From contig CAYONT010000002.1 of NCBI GenBank assembly GCA_964405405.1, forward strand, positions 62,001 to 126,000: a stretch of 64,000 nt of DNA, in the 5' to 3' direction. The notes below the pieces were generated by a model. It made no database searches, was not told the origin of the DNA, and saw only the letters and a program-made list of their open reading frames with translations. The stretch comes from CAMCYM01 sp964405405. Its GTDB lineage: Bacteria; Bacteroidota; Bacteroidia; Flavobacteriales_D; Sanyastnellaceae. Below, one piece after another: positions 16,101 to 24,279 of this stretch. Made by a program: the position numbers and the translations under genes. Numbering within the stretch: the first letter of the stretch is position 1; each line of letters begins with the position of its first letter.

Positions 16101-17303
16101 TCAGGCGGCGGGGTTTTTGATCACTGCGGCATAGCCTTGGCCTACGCCGATGCACAAAGTCACCAATGCATAGCGCCCCCCCGAGGCGCGCAACCTACGC
16201 GCTGCATGCAACATCAGCCGCGCACCCGTCATCCCCAGTGGATGTCCCAAGGCGATGGCCCCTCCGTTTGCATTCACCCGGCCGTCGTCATCTGCCAGTC
16301 CCATGGCACGCGTACAGGCCAAAACCTGTGCCGCAAATGCCTCATTTAGCTCCACCACGTCCAAATCGTCCCACCCCAGTCCCGCGCGCTCCAGAGCACG
16401 TTGGGATGCCGCCACCGGCCCGATGCCCATGATGCGCGGAGGCACCCCGACCACAGCACTGGAAATCAACTGCGCCATGGGTTCCCACCCCCCCAACTTC
16501 AGACCGGACTCGTTCGCCCAGAGCAGCGCTGCCGCACCATCGTTCAAACCACTGGCATTCCCGGCGGTCACTGTCCCCCCCTTCCGGAAAGCGGGACGCA
16601 ACGCACCCAAGGCCTCCAACGTTGTGGCGGGCTTTACAAACTCGTCCTGTGAGAAGACCCGCGCCTCTCCTTTCCGTTGCGGAACCTCCACCGGCACGCA
16701 TTCCTCGCGCCGAAATGCCTCGGACGCCACAGCCCGCCGTTGAGATCGCCATGCGAACGCATCCTGATCCTCCCGCGAAATACCATAAAGTTCGGCCAGG
16801 TTCTCCGCCGTTTCCCCCATCGCTTCCACCCCGTAACGCTCCGCCATCTTCGGATTCACGAACCGCCACCCGAAACTGGAATCAAACAATTCACTGTCGC
16901 GTCCCCAAGCCTGAGAGGCCTTTCCCATGACCCAAGGACCCCGGGTCATGTGCTCGATTCCTCCCGCCAGGACCACCCTACCCTCTCCAGTGTGCAGCAT
17001 CCGGGCGCCATTGACCGCAGCTGCCAGTCCCGATGCACAAAGGCGATTCACCGTTTCCCCGGGCACCGTGTCGGGCAGACCTGCCAACAATGCCGCCATG
17101 CGCGCCACGTTCCGGTTGTCCTCCCCTGCTTGGTTTGCACATCCGAGGATCACATCGTCTATCCAAGCAGGGTCCATGTTGGGGTGGCGCTTGAGCAGTT
17201 CCGATAGAACCAACGCGGCCAAATCATCTGCCCGAACAGGCGCCAAACTCCCCTGAAAGGCGCCAATGGGCGTCCGAATTCCATCCACCAAAAATGCGTC
17301 CAT
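16101..17303 (-). CDS. paaJ: 3-oxoadipyl-CoA / 3-oxo-5,6-dehydrosuberyl-CoA thiolase (PaaJ-like)
   Basis: A type II thiolase of 400 residues. The nucleophile cysteine is in NRLCASGLAA (around residue 88), the His in GGAIALGHPLGMTG and the second Cys in LCIGVGQG. The N-terminus (DAFLVDGIRTPIGAF) and SRQDQDAFAWRSQRRA-like middle match the PaaJ/PcaF branch. PaaJ performs both thiolytic steps of the phenylacetyl-CoA pathway. Substrate assignment rests on adjacency to paaY and the paaABCDE genes elsewhere in the window; acetyl-CoA acetyltransferase of the AtoB type is the alternative. A TATCTTTA element lies about 31 bases upstream. Confidence 0.85.
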   Translation of the reverse strand: MDAFLVDGIRTPIGAFQGSLAPVRADDLAALVLSELLKRHPNMDPAWIDDVILGCANQAGEDNRNVARMAALLAGLPDTVPGETVNRLCASGLAAAVNGARMLHTGEGRVVLAGGIEHMTRGPWVMGKASQAWGRDSELFDSSFGWRFVNPKMAERYGVEAMGETAENLAELYGISREDQDAFAWRSQRRAVASEAFRREECVPVEVPQRKGEARVFSQDEFVKPATTLEALGALRPAFRKGGTVTAGNASGLNDGAAALLWANESGLKLGGWEPMAQLISSAVVGVPPRIMGIGPVAASQRALERAGLGWDDLDVVELNEAFAAQVLACTRAMGLADDDGRVNANGGAIALGHPLGMTGARLMLHAARRLRASGGRYALVTLCIGVGQGYAAVIKNPAA

Positions 17304-17334
17304 GCGCTCAAGAAATCAGTTGATACTACGTTCG

Positions 17335-17342
17335 TAAAGATA
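17335..17342 (-). promoter_or_regulatory. Near-consensus -7 element (TATCTTTA) of paaJ-paaY-trmN6
   Basis: Seven of eight bases match TAnnTTTG on the minus strand, about 31 bases before the paaJ ATG. It sits in the 84-base divergent gap shared with the glycosyltransferase gene. Confidence 0.5.
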
Positions 17343-17387
17343 TGCCCCGGGCGTTGGAGGTTGGGGTGGTGCAGGCCAAATTTGCCC

Positions 17388-18584
17388 ATGCGCATCGGCA
17401 TTCCTTCCACCTTTCCTCCCTACCGAGGGGGAATCGCGCAATTCAACCAAGCCCTGTTGCGGGCGCTGGAGGAGGCAGGCCATGAAGTCCTTGCCATCAA
17501 CTGGTCGCGCCAATATCCTCGTTTGTTCTTCCCCGGGGAGTCCCAGCTCGAGGCGGGAAGTGAACTGAGCGCTGGCCCTCCTGCCTTGCTGGACTCCATT
17601 CACCCCGGAAGTTGGCGACGGGTGGCCCAGCAACTGGTTGCGCAGCGTATCGACGTTTTGGTACTTCCTTTCTGGCATGCCGCATTGTCCCCTGCGATGA
17701 CTTACTTGGCCCGTCGGGTCAAGCGGGACTTGGAGGCCATCGGTCATCGCGTTCAGGTGGTGGGCTTGATGCACAACGCTTGTAGCCATGATGCGAGCGG
17801 TTGGGACACTTGGTTGGTTGGTCGGTTGCTGGGACGATTGGACAGGGCTTGGACCTTGAGTGCTCAGGTGGCCATGGAGTTGGAATTGATGCAAGCGGGT
17901 TTGGCCGTAGACACGCTGTTTCATCCTCTCTACGACCACTTCCCCGACTTGATTCCCCAGGCTGAAGCCAGAAAATTGCTCCATCTGCCCCCAGCAGGAG
18001 AGGGACATGTGGTGCTGTACTTCGGTCTTATCCGGCCTTACAAGGGGTTGGATGTCCTCATCGAAGCCATGTCCATTCTGAAGAAGGAACTGGAGACTGG
18101 CGAGGGGCATCTGCCTGTTCACTTGGTCATTGCCGGTGAGTGCTATGGCGATTGGGAGCCTTACCAAAGCGCCATCGACGCCTCGGTTGCAGCCGATGAA
18201 ATTCAAGTGCACGCCCGGTTCATCCCTGACCACGAGGTAGCTTTGTTTTTCGGAGCAGCGGATTGCGTTGCACTCCCCTATCGCAAGGCTTCTCAGAGTG
18301 GTGTAACAGCCATTGCACTGCATTATGGAATTCCGGTGGTTGCTACCGATGTAGGAGGACTTTCCGAATACGTTGAGCCCGGAGAAACGGGCGCATTGGT
18401 TCCAAGATCAGGGGATTTGCATCGGGATGCAACGGGGTTTGCTCATGGAATCCAGTCCGCATTGTCCCACGACCTGCGAGAAAATCATGAAGCATTTGCT
18501 CGAGCTCGTGCGCAGTTCTCTTGGTCCACTTTCGCACACAGTGCCCTCCTCACGCTCAGAGACGAGCAACCGAGTCAGGGTTGA
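17388..18584 (+). CDS. Glycosyltransferase family 4 protein
   Basis: A GT-B fold, GT4-type glycosyltransferase of 398 residues. The N-terminal domain opens with MRIGIPSTFPPYRGGIAQF (glycine-rich acceptor-side loop). The C-terminal domain holds VLYFGLIRPYKGLDVLIEAM and a nucleotide-sugar block (ALPYRKASQSGVTAIALHYGIPVVATDVGGLSEYV) with the expected GxP and E residues. It probably acts in envelope polysaccharide or glycolipid assembly; donor and acceptor are unknown. The ATG at 17388 is preferred: CAAATTTG, one base off the -7 consensus, lies 4 bases upstream. It converges on the DUF4340-like gene with a 10-base overlap. Confidence 0.88.
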   Translation: MRIGIPSTFPPYRGGIAQFNQALLRALEEAGHEVLAINWSRQYPRLFFPGESQLEAGSELSAGPPALLDSIHPGSWRRVAQQLVAQRIDVLVLPFWHAALSPAMTYLARRVKRDLEAIGHRVQVVGLMHNACSHDASGWDTWLVGRLLGRLDRAWTLSAQVAMELELMQAGLAVDTLFHPLYDHFPDLIPQAEARKLLHLPPAGEGHVVLYFGLIRPYKGLDVLIEAMSILKKELETGEGHLPVHLVIAGECYGDWEPYQSAIDASVAADEIQVHARFIPDHEVALFFGAADCVALPYRKASQSGVTAIALHYGIPVVATDVGGLSEYVEPGETGALVPRSGDLHRDATGFAHGIQSALSHDLRENHEAFARARAQFSWSTFAHSALLTLRDEQPSQG

Positions 18585-19621
18585 ATGCCGATTCCCGCTT
18601 GAATCTCAGCGGGACTGCGGAGAAGTGGATCGAAAACAAACCGCTGACAAAGCACCCATTCACCCCGGTAGTTTCCATACATGCGGGCGCCGTCCCAAGG
18701 GAGCGCATTGCCTTGCTCATCCAAGGTTTCCAGGGTAGGTGCCTTCCAGTACAGGGCAATGGAATCCCGGCGACCATCCGCCCCCCATGCCCGCAGCACA
18801 AAAGCCGGTTGGGTTTGGGCCAAACTGTCGACCGCATCAGGGGTCAGATAATTCTTGAATGTTTCGAGGTGCACCTTCCGGAACGACAGAAAATGATCCT
18901 GCCATTGGGAATCGGGGACGGGTCGAATCAAACCGCCTGCCCCTTTCCAAACCAACGTCCCCGAGGTATCCACCTCCAGTGCATAGTTCCATTGGGGTGA
19001 CTCCCGAAACTCCACAGAGATTCCTCTGAGTGTTCGGTCCGGAAAATCAAAAACGCCCGTGTAGCGCCATTCCAATTCATCGGTAAAAAACCGGGTGGAT
19101 AAAAACCCCGTGAAACCCTCCATGTGGGTGACAAAAGGCTCTTGCCCTCGTCCCTCGGGTGTTTCAAGCAGCATGTGTGTGCCCGTGTGGGACTGGGTAG
19201 CCGTTCCGACATACCAGACCTTAGCTGGCCGGTCGTCTCCCATGTAGATCTCCACCTTCTTCGCCCTTCCGGCCAACATGCGAATGACATTCTCGCGTTG
19301 CGCGAGTGGGACGGGGGACTGAACCCGAATGCGAAGGAACGTCTTCAACAGCAAATCCACAGCGTCCTTCCGAGCCCAGTACTTGCCGTTGAGTTTCCAG
19401 TAGGTGGCACCTGGAACACGTTCCAGCAAGACCTCACCTCCATCCCGGTCGGCGATGAAAATCCGGTCTACGGATGCCGTATCTGAAATGGCAAACTGGG
19501 CAGCTGCATTTGCATCCAACGATGCTGGGCCTCCACAACCTCTCCCAAAAAACAAACCCATGAGCAGCACCAAGAGACTGCCCGACAGCACCAACAGCCT
19601 TTTCTGCGCGGGACGCATCAT
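18575..19621 (-). CDS. DUF4340-like protein following gldFG
   Basis: A 348-residue membrane-anchored protein. One N-terminal transmembrane segment (VLSGSLLVLLMGLFFGRG) is followed by a large periplasmic region that begins FAISDTASVDRIFIADRDGGEVLLERV and then YWKLNGKYWARKDAVDLLLKTFLRI, the arrangement of DUF4340 proteins. DUF4340 proteins are often found next to GldG/ABC-auxiliary genes, as here. The ATG at 19621 overlaps the gldFG stop (ATGATG, with a second possible ATG at 19618), so it is translationally coupled and likely works with the GldFG transporter. Role unknown. In Flavobacterium, as I remember it, gldG is followed by dnaN instead. Confidence 0.78.
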   Translation of the reverse strand: MMRPAQKRLLVLSGSLLVLLMGLFFGRGCGGPASLDANAAAQFAISDTASVDRIFIADRDGGEVLLERVPGATYWKLNGKYWARKDAVDLLLKTFLRIRVQSPVPLAQRENVIRMLAGRAKKVEIYMGDDRPAKVWYVGTATQSHTGTHMLLETPEGRGQEPFVTHMEGFTGFLSTRFFTDELEWRYTGVFDFPDRTLRGISVEFRESPQWNYALEVDTSGTLVWKGAGGLIRPVPDSQWQDHFLSFRKVHLETFKNYLTPDAVDSLAQTQPAFVLRAWGADGRRDSIALYWKAPTLETLDEQGNALPWDGARMYGNYRGEWVLCQRFVFDPLLRSPAEIQAGIGIQP

Positions 19622-22089
19622 GCATTCAACGGTTTGAGGCTGTACCTTTTGCGGCGCAGCCGGATGAAAATCCACCCCAAAGCTGCGACGAAAACCATGG
19701 GCAAAGCCACGGCAATCAACTGCCAAGCACGGCGTTCGGTCCGAACCCGTTCTGCATCCAAAGCCCGCAACTCAATAGCCCTCGAACGCACCGATATGAG
19801 CGCCTGGTCATCCAGCAAATAATTGACTGTGTTGAGCAGGAAATCCTTGTTGTCGTAGATGACCCTCCCTGCATAGCGGTCAAATCCCAAGGGCAAGGGC
19901 TGCCATCCCTCTGGACCTTGACGTGTCCTGTTTCGAGCCAAATCCCCATCCCCAACCACCACCATGGCCGTAGATGCACTTTCGTTGCGAAAGGCAAATG
20001 TCGGATCCTGGAGCAAAGCCTGCGGCAGTCGGTCCTCAAACGCACTCCGGAAGGTCCCCTCGAGCAACACAGCGAGCGGCTGGGCTTCCGACTGAGGCGC
20101 ATCGAAGTAATCTGGGCGCAAGGTGACGATGCTGCTCGAGACCCGGACGGGAGCTTTGTACTCCCGGGACCGCTCCGAGCTGGACAGCAACACAGTCTTG
20201 CGTACATCCCCAGCAGCAGACACCGTATCCACCCGGGAACAAAAATCGAAGTGAATGGGGTCCAGGTTGGTCGTCACAGGATGTGAAATGCCCTGCGGGA
20301 TGACCACCGGAGCAAAGTACCAACTGAACATCTCCATCTGTCGCTGATTGCCACTGGGCCCTGCATCCAACATGATGGGAGCACATTGAAGATCGATGAC
20401 CAAGTTGCGATTGAGCTTGGCCCCGTATTGGAACAGCATATCGTACAACCCCAACTCCCGCGTAACCCCCTCGGTCACTTGGTTTTTGGAGAGGCTGTCG
20501 AGGTTCACATCGATTGGATCCACCAACCAAAGCACCTTGCCCCCGTTCATAATGAACTGATCCAATAGCACCTGGTCCTTGTCGCTGAACATCGAGTCCG
20601 GTTTCGCCACGATGACCAAATCGAAGCGGTTCTTGCGATACCGAACGCCCTCTGTGTACTCACTCAACGCCCCCACTTTCTCGTCAATTCGAATCCGGGT
20701 TACTTCGTAGTTCTCAGCCAATGAAGCTGTTAAATCAGCCATCTCCATGGGCAACAACTCTCCGTGACCCTCCAAAACAGCAATCCTAGGCGTCTCTGGA
20801 CGCAACGCCTTCCGGAGCACCGATGCGAGTTCAAACTCGACCGAATTGATGGAACCTTGGATCATCTCTGCGGAAGGTTCAGGCATCTCGCTTTTGAAAA
20901 ACTGAACTGGGTACTGTTTGCCCCGAGCGTATACCATGGCTGCAGGCCAAACCGTCTTGAAAGCCTTCACCCCCTGTTCCTGAAATCCGATGCGCGTGAA
21001 TCGGAGTCCCAACTCCCAGAGTTTGTTCTCGTTTTCGCCGATGGTCTGGGCGTCCTCGGTGGCGTAGATGTCCTCGAATTGGTAGCGGAATTTCCCACCA
21101 CTGCGAACGGCAAACTCTTCAAACTTGTCTCGGATGCTGCGCTCCAATCGTTGCCAATCTGCCGGATAGGCCCCTGACAAATAGCATGTGACCGAGACCT
21201 CCTCCTCCATCGATTCCAACATCTTCACCGTAGCCGGTGAAAGGGTGTGCCTTCCTTCCGCCGTCCAATCCAAGGACCAGGGAAAAATCGTGAAAAGGGC
21301 CAACACTGCCCCCGCGACTGCAGAGCCCAAAACGAACTGAAGGCCATCCTCGCGAATGCGCCCCTTTCGAGACGCCAGAGACCAACGGGTCGCGAGGCCT
21401 GTGATGGCAATCCAAGCGCCGAAGTAACCCAGATCTAGGGACGAAATCCATCCCCGGCTCATGCCCCGGTAATGGGCTTCCATGCCCAGCCGGGAAAACG
21501 CATAGTCCCAGTTGCCCAACCAATCGAAACTCGCCAGCGCCGTGAAACCGATGTACGTCACCACCGAAGTCACCAGGGCAGACAAGAATGCCACGAGCGG
21601 ATTGACCGTCAGGGAAGACATCAGCAACCCGATTCCGATGAAGGCCATGCCCAGGAGCAACAGGCCGGCATAGCTTCCCCAAGTTGCCCCCCAATCCAGG
21701 TTGCCCACCGGCTCGCCCAACGCATGAACCACCCAAGTGTAGGCCAGCGTGGGCAGCAGGGCCGCCACGAGGACGGACGTTGCTCCGATGAATTTGGCCC
21801 ACACAATGGCGCCCTCCCCCAGAGGCCGGGTCAACAGCAACTCGAGGGTACCCGACCGCCGTTCCTCCGCAAAACTCCGCATCGTAATCGCCGGTACGAG
21901 AAATACCAGCACCCAAGGAGCCCAGATGAAAAAAGGCTCCAAGGTGGCCATGCCGCCATCGAGAATGTTCCAACTTCCCGGAAAAACCCACAGAAACAAA
22001 CCCGTCAATGCCAGGAAGGACAGCACCACAACATAACCGATGAGGGCGCTGAAGAAACTGCGAAACTCTTTGAGGACGAGTGCAAGCAT
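19618..22089 (-). CDS. gldFG: GldF-GldG fusion: gliding-motility ABC transporter permease plus auxiliary subunit
   Basis: One uninterrupted 823-residue frame joins two proteins that are separate in Flavobacterium johnsoniae. Residues 1 to about 242 are an ABC-2-type permease (six hydrophobic segments; EERRSGTLELLLTRPL at 75-90 is the GldF/NosY signature). From about 250 the sequence is GldG: a transmembrane segment, TAEGRHTLSPATVKMLE, the ABC_transp_aux domain with VLEGHGELLPMEM and LVIVAKPDSMFSDKD, and a C-terminal transmembrane helix (LIAVALPMVFVAALGWIF) ending in basic residues. With the ATPase GldA (not in the window) this makes an ABC complex needed for gliding in flavobacteria. It follows the ABM gene by 11 bases, with a TAATTTCG element in between. 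Confidence 0.88.
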   Translation of the reverse strand: MLALVLKEFRSFFSALIGYVVVLSFLALTGLFLWVFPGSWNILDGGMATLEPFFIWAPWVLVFLVPAITMRSFAEERRSGTLELLLTRPLGEGAIVWAKFIGATSVLVAALLPTLAYTWVVHALGEPVGNLDWGATWGSYAGLLLLGMAFIGIGLLMSSLTVNPLVAFLSALVTSVVTYIGFTALASFDWLGNWDYAFSRLGMEAHYRGMSRGWISSLDLGYFGAWIAITGLATRWSLASRKGRIREDGLQFVLGSAVAGAVLALFTIFPWSLDWTAEGRHTLSPATVKMLESMEEEVSVTCYLSGAYPADWQRLERSIRDKFEEFAVRSGGKFRYQFEDIYATEDAQTIGENENKLWELGLRFTRIGFQEQGVKAFKTVWPAAMVYARGKQYPVQFFKSEMPEPSAEMIQGSINSVEFELASVLRKALRPETPRIAVLEGHGELLPMEMADLTASLAENYEVTRIRIDEKVGALSEYTEGVRYRKNRFDLVIVAKPDSMFSDKDQVLLDQFIMNGGKVLWLVDPIDVNLDSLSKNQVTEGVTRELGLYDMLFQYGAKLNRNLVIDLQCAPIMLDAGPSGNQRQMEMFSWYFAPVVIPQGISHPVTTNLDPIHFDFCSRVDTVSAAGDVRKTVLLSSSERSREYKAPVRVSSSIVTLRPDYFDAPQSEAQPLAVLLEGTFRSAFEDRLPQALLQDPTFAFRNESASTAMVVVGDGDLARNRTRQGPEGWQPLPLGFDRYAGRVIYDNKDFLLNTVNYLLDDQALISVRSRAIELRALDAERVRTERRAWQLIAVALPMVFVAALGWIFIRLRRKRYSLKPLNA

Positions 22090-22095
22090 GGGGGG

Positions 22096-22103
22096 CGAAA
22101 TTA
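22096..22103 (-). promoter_or_regulatory. Possible internal -7 element (TAATTTCG) before gldFG
   Basis: TAATTTCG lies 6 bases before the gldFG ATG. The same TTCG ending occurs before recR (TACATTCG) and bamD (TAACTTCG), each 4-9 bases before the start, so it may be a local variant. Confidence 0.35.
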
Positions 22104-22430
22104 CGCGTTTCCCGGGGTCAATTCCGCAAAAGTTCCCACCTCAGGTTCCGCTGCGAAAAAGGTCTTGGTTCTAGGCCAAACCACACCAAACAAAGCAGAT
22201 TTTCGGTAAGCCTCCAAATGCGCCGGGCTATCCCAAACACTCCAAGTGACCCGAACCACAAAGTCTGTCGAAGGGGCGCAATCGGTCAAAAGCCGAAGGG
22301 ACCGACATCCTGGACTGCGGGCAATCGCCACCTCGTGGAGGGCAAACCAAGCGTCAAATTCCGGAACCGCCTCTGGCCGGATGTACAAGCGAACAAGCCT
22401 AACAATCGGTCCTCCAGCCTGCGTGTTCAT
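22101..22430 (-). CDS. Antibiotic-biosynthesis-monooxygenase (ABM) superfamily protein
   Basis: A 109-residue dimeric alpha+beta barrel protein of the ABM/putative quinol monooxygenase type. It has the VRLVRLYIRPEAVPEFDAWF start, SPGCRSLRLLTD in the centre, and TWSVWDSPAHLEAYRKSALF before a short C-terminal helix. Members include heme-degrading and quinone-modifying enzymes, but most are uncharacterised; the antibiotic name is not informative. Its start overlaps the upstream SAM adenosyltransferase stop (ATGA), so both are translated together, ahead of gldFG. The association with gldF is one I recall from other Flavobacteriales. Confidence 0.85.
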   Translation of the reverse strand: MNTQAGGPIVRLVRLYIRPEAVPEFDAWFALHEVAIARSPGCRSLRLLTDCAPSTDFVVRVTWSVWDSPAHLEAYRKSALFGVVWPRTKTFFAAEPEVGTFAELTPGNA

Positions 22431-23239
22431 CCTTCGAACACAATTTGAATGGTGTGTCCGACCGGAAGTCCCAGCAGGCTACTGGCCCCGCCATGGTGTC
22501 CGGGTACGTTGTGATGGGCCACCGCGATTTCCAGAAGGCCCCGTTGGTTGAACAAAGCAAGCCGCTCACCGGGAGGATGCTCGTCGTAACGAACCGAAAT
22601 TCGCTTGATGTCCATTCGAGAACCACGCATGACAATGTGAAATGAACGATCCCGGCGGGCGCGGTCAAAGGTGGCATGATCGATGTTGGTCACCGCATTG
22701 TCGAAACCATCCACGTAAATGACCTGACCGAATAGAGCCTGGCTTTCCTCCCTCGGGACAGGCCGCCGCCCAGGAATGGGTAAGGCGGATTCCCAGCGCA
22801 GTTCCCGAGGATGCATGCCATCGAGCAACTGCCGAGCCACCGGCACAAAGACTTCCCGCTCAGGAAAATTGGGCGCGCCTCCGGAAGGCATTTCAGGAAC
22901 ATCCCAAAGTTCCATCGGGACACCCCCTAAATCGTGCTGAAGCAGCCCGAAAAACGGGCGGTCGCTCGCCAACACCCACTGGTCCAGAATGCGGGCACAA
23001 CGATGCGGTGAATCTGGGGTGCGGGCCGCATTGACCCCCACTAGGTGAAGCGTTTCGGAAGGAAAAGTTCGCAGCACGTCTGCGAGCATGTAAGCTGCTT
23101 GAGCGGAGTCAAAACGGTTCACAGCATGGGAAATGTCGACCACCTGCAAAGTCGGGTGGGTCGACCACAAGTCCCCCTTGAGCATGGCTGGCTCGTGGCT
23201 GTTGATGCCGCAGTCAGATAGAAGTGTGAGGAATGGCAC
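22427..23239 (-). CDS. SAM hydroxide adenosyltransferase-family protein (DUF62) with altered catalytic motifs
   Basis: A 270-residue member of the SAM hydroxide adenosyltransferase/chlorinase-fluorinase fold family. It has LTLLSDCGINSHEPAMLKGDLW, VVDISHAVNRFDSAQAAYML, HLVGVNAARTP, FGLLQHDLGGVP and the C-terminal QVIYVDGFDNAVTNI. Typical members hydrolyse S-adenosylmethionine to adenosine and methionine using Asp, Arg and His. Here the usual Asp after HLVGV is Asn and the TFHGRD-type His position reads NFPERE, so activity is uncertain. The start codon is GTG, 4 bases after a GAACTTTG element and interleaved with the divergent phoH promoter. It is the first gene of the unit containing gldFG. 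Confidence 0.85.
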   Translation of the reverse strand: MPFLTLLSDCGINSHEPAMLKGDLWSTHPTLQVVDISHAVNRFDSAQAAYMLADVLRTFPSETLHLVGVNAARTPDSPHRCARILDQWVLASDRPFFGLLQHDLGGVPMELWDVPEMPSGGAPNFPEREVFVPVARQLLDGMHPRELRWESALPIPGRRPVPREESQALFGQVIYVDGFDNAVTNIDHATFDRARRDRSFHIVMRGSRMDIKRISVRYDEHPPGERLALFNQRGLLEIAVAHHNVPGHHGGASSLLGLPVGHTIQIVFEG

Positions 23240-23243
23240 GAAG

Positions 23244-23251
23244 CAAAGTTC
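23244..23251 (-). promoter_or_regulatory. -7-like element (GAACTTTG) of the DUF62-ABM-gldFG unit
   Basis: GAACTTTG on the minus strand, four bases before the GTG start. The same variant precedes mpl at 42573-42580. Confidence 0.45.
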
Positions 23252-23258
23252 CGAAACC

Positions 23259-23266
23259 TATTTTTG
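23259..23266 (+). promoter_or_regulatory. -7 element TATTTTTG of phoH
   Basis: Exact TAnnTTTG, 8 bases before the ATG at 23275. Any start upstream of it (such as the ATG at 23233) would not be in the transcript. Confidence 0.65.
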
Positions 23267-23274
23267 CTGCGCAC

Positions 23275-24279
23275 ATGCATCAAACCGAATTTTCACTCGA
23301 AAACGTCCATCCGCTGGATTTCATGGGGCCGGGGGAGACCCATTGGCGCTTGATCAAGGCCCATTTCCCCAAACTCAATCTGGTGGCCCGGGGCTCAAAC
23401 ATCCTTGCCAAGGGGGCCCAAGCGGACTTGGGGCGGTTTGAGGAGGTCATGCGGTTGCTGGTTTGGCACATCGAACGCTACCAGCACATCAGCGAGGACG
23501 ACGTACATCGTCTGCTGCGGTCAGAAACGGCCGATGTGATGCGAACAGCAAGCCAGGATGACACCTTGGTTTACGGGGTAGGTGGAAACCGGATTTCTGC
23601 GCGAACGGCGAACCAGCACAAGCTCGTGGAGGCCATCCGGCGGCATGACATGGTTTTTGCCGTAGGCCCCGCAGGTACAGGCAAGACTTACACTGCTGTT
23701 GCCATGGCGGTGGCAGCCCTCAAAGACAAGCGGGTGCGGCGCATCGTACTGACGCGACCCGCTGTAGAAGCAGGAGAAAACCTGGGCTTTCTTCCCGGCG
23801 ATCTGAAGGAGAAATTGGATCCTTACCTCCAACCGCTTTATGACGCCTTGCTGGATATGTTGCCGTACGAAAAAGTGGCGGAATACATGGAAAAGCGGGT
23901 GATTGAGGTGGCTCCTTTGGCCTTCATGCGGGGACGCACGTTGGACAAGGCCTTCGTCATCTTGGACGAAGCCCAGAACACCACGGTCGCTCAGATGAAG
24001 ATGTTTCTCACCCGGATGGGCCGGGAAGCCAAGTTTGTGATCACGGGGGATGTCTCCCAAGTGGATTTGCCCCGTCGTCAACTTTCCGGCCTGGTGTATG
24101 CCCAGCGATCCCTCTCTGGCATCTCCGGTCTAGAGTTTGTTTCCTTGACGGGCGACGACGTCATCCGGCACCGACTGGTGAAAGCCATGATCGATGCCTT
24201 CGACGCCACCGATGCCAAGTTGGAGTCTGAAGCCGCCGCCCGCAAGCGAGAACGCCCCCCCTTCAATTCCGAACGATGA
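23275..24279 (+). CDS. phoH: PhoH-family P-loop ATPase
   Basis: A cytoplasmic ATPase of 334 residues. An N-terminal KH-like segment precedes the helicase-like core. Walker A is GPAGTGKTYTAVA (about residue 129), the RPAVEAGENLGFLPGDLKEKLDPYLQPLYDAL block is the PhoH signature, and Walker B is FVILDEAQNTT. Sensor-like TGDVSQVDLP follows. PhoH proteins are linked to RNA metabolism (PhoH2 has helicase/RNase activity) and to the YbeZ/YbeY ribosome-quality system. The start at 23275 fits homologues and the promoter; an ATG 42 bases earlier lies above the -7 element. It is coupled to purC by ATGA. Confidence 0.94.
   Translation: MHQTEFSLENVHPLDFMGPGETHWRLIKAHFPKLNLVARGSNILAKGAQADLGRFEEVMRLLVWHIERYQHISEDDVHRLLRSETADVMRTASQDDTLVYGVGGNRISARTANQHKLVEAIRRHDMVFAVGPAGTGKTYTAVAMAVAALKDKRVRRIVLTRPAVEAGENLGFLPGDLKEKLDPYLQPLYDALLDMLPYEKVAEYMEKRVIEVAPLAFMRGRTLDKAFVILDEAQNTTVAQMKMFLTRMGREAKFVITGDVSQVDLPRRQLSGLVYAQRSLSGISGLEFVSLTGDDVIRHRLVKAMIDAFDATDAKLESEAAARKRERPPFNSER

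Noticed and set aside
22101..22430. Antibiotic biosynthesis cluster suggested by the ABM name.
   Set aside because: No other biosynthetic genes; ABM is a broad fold family.
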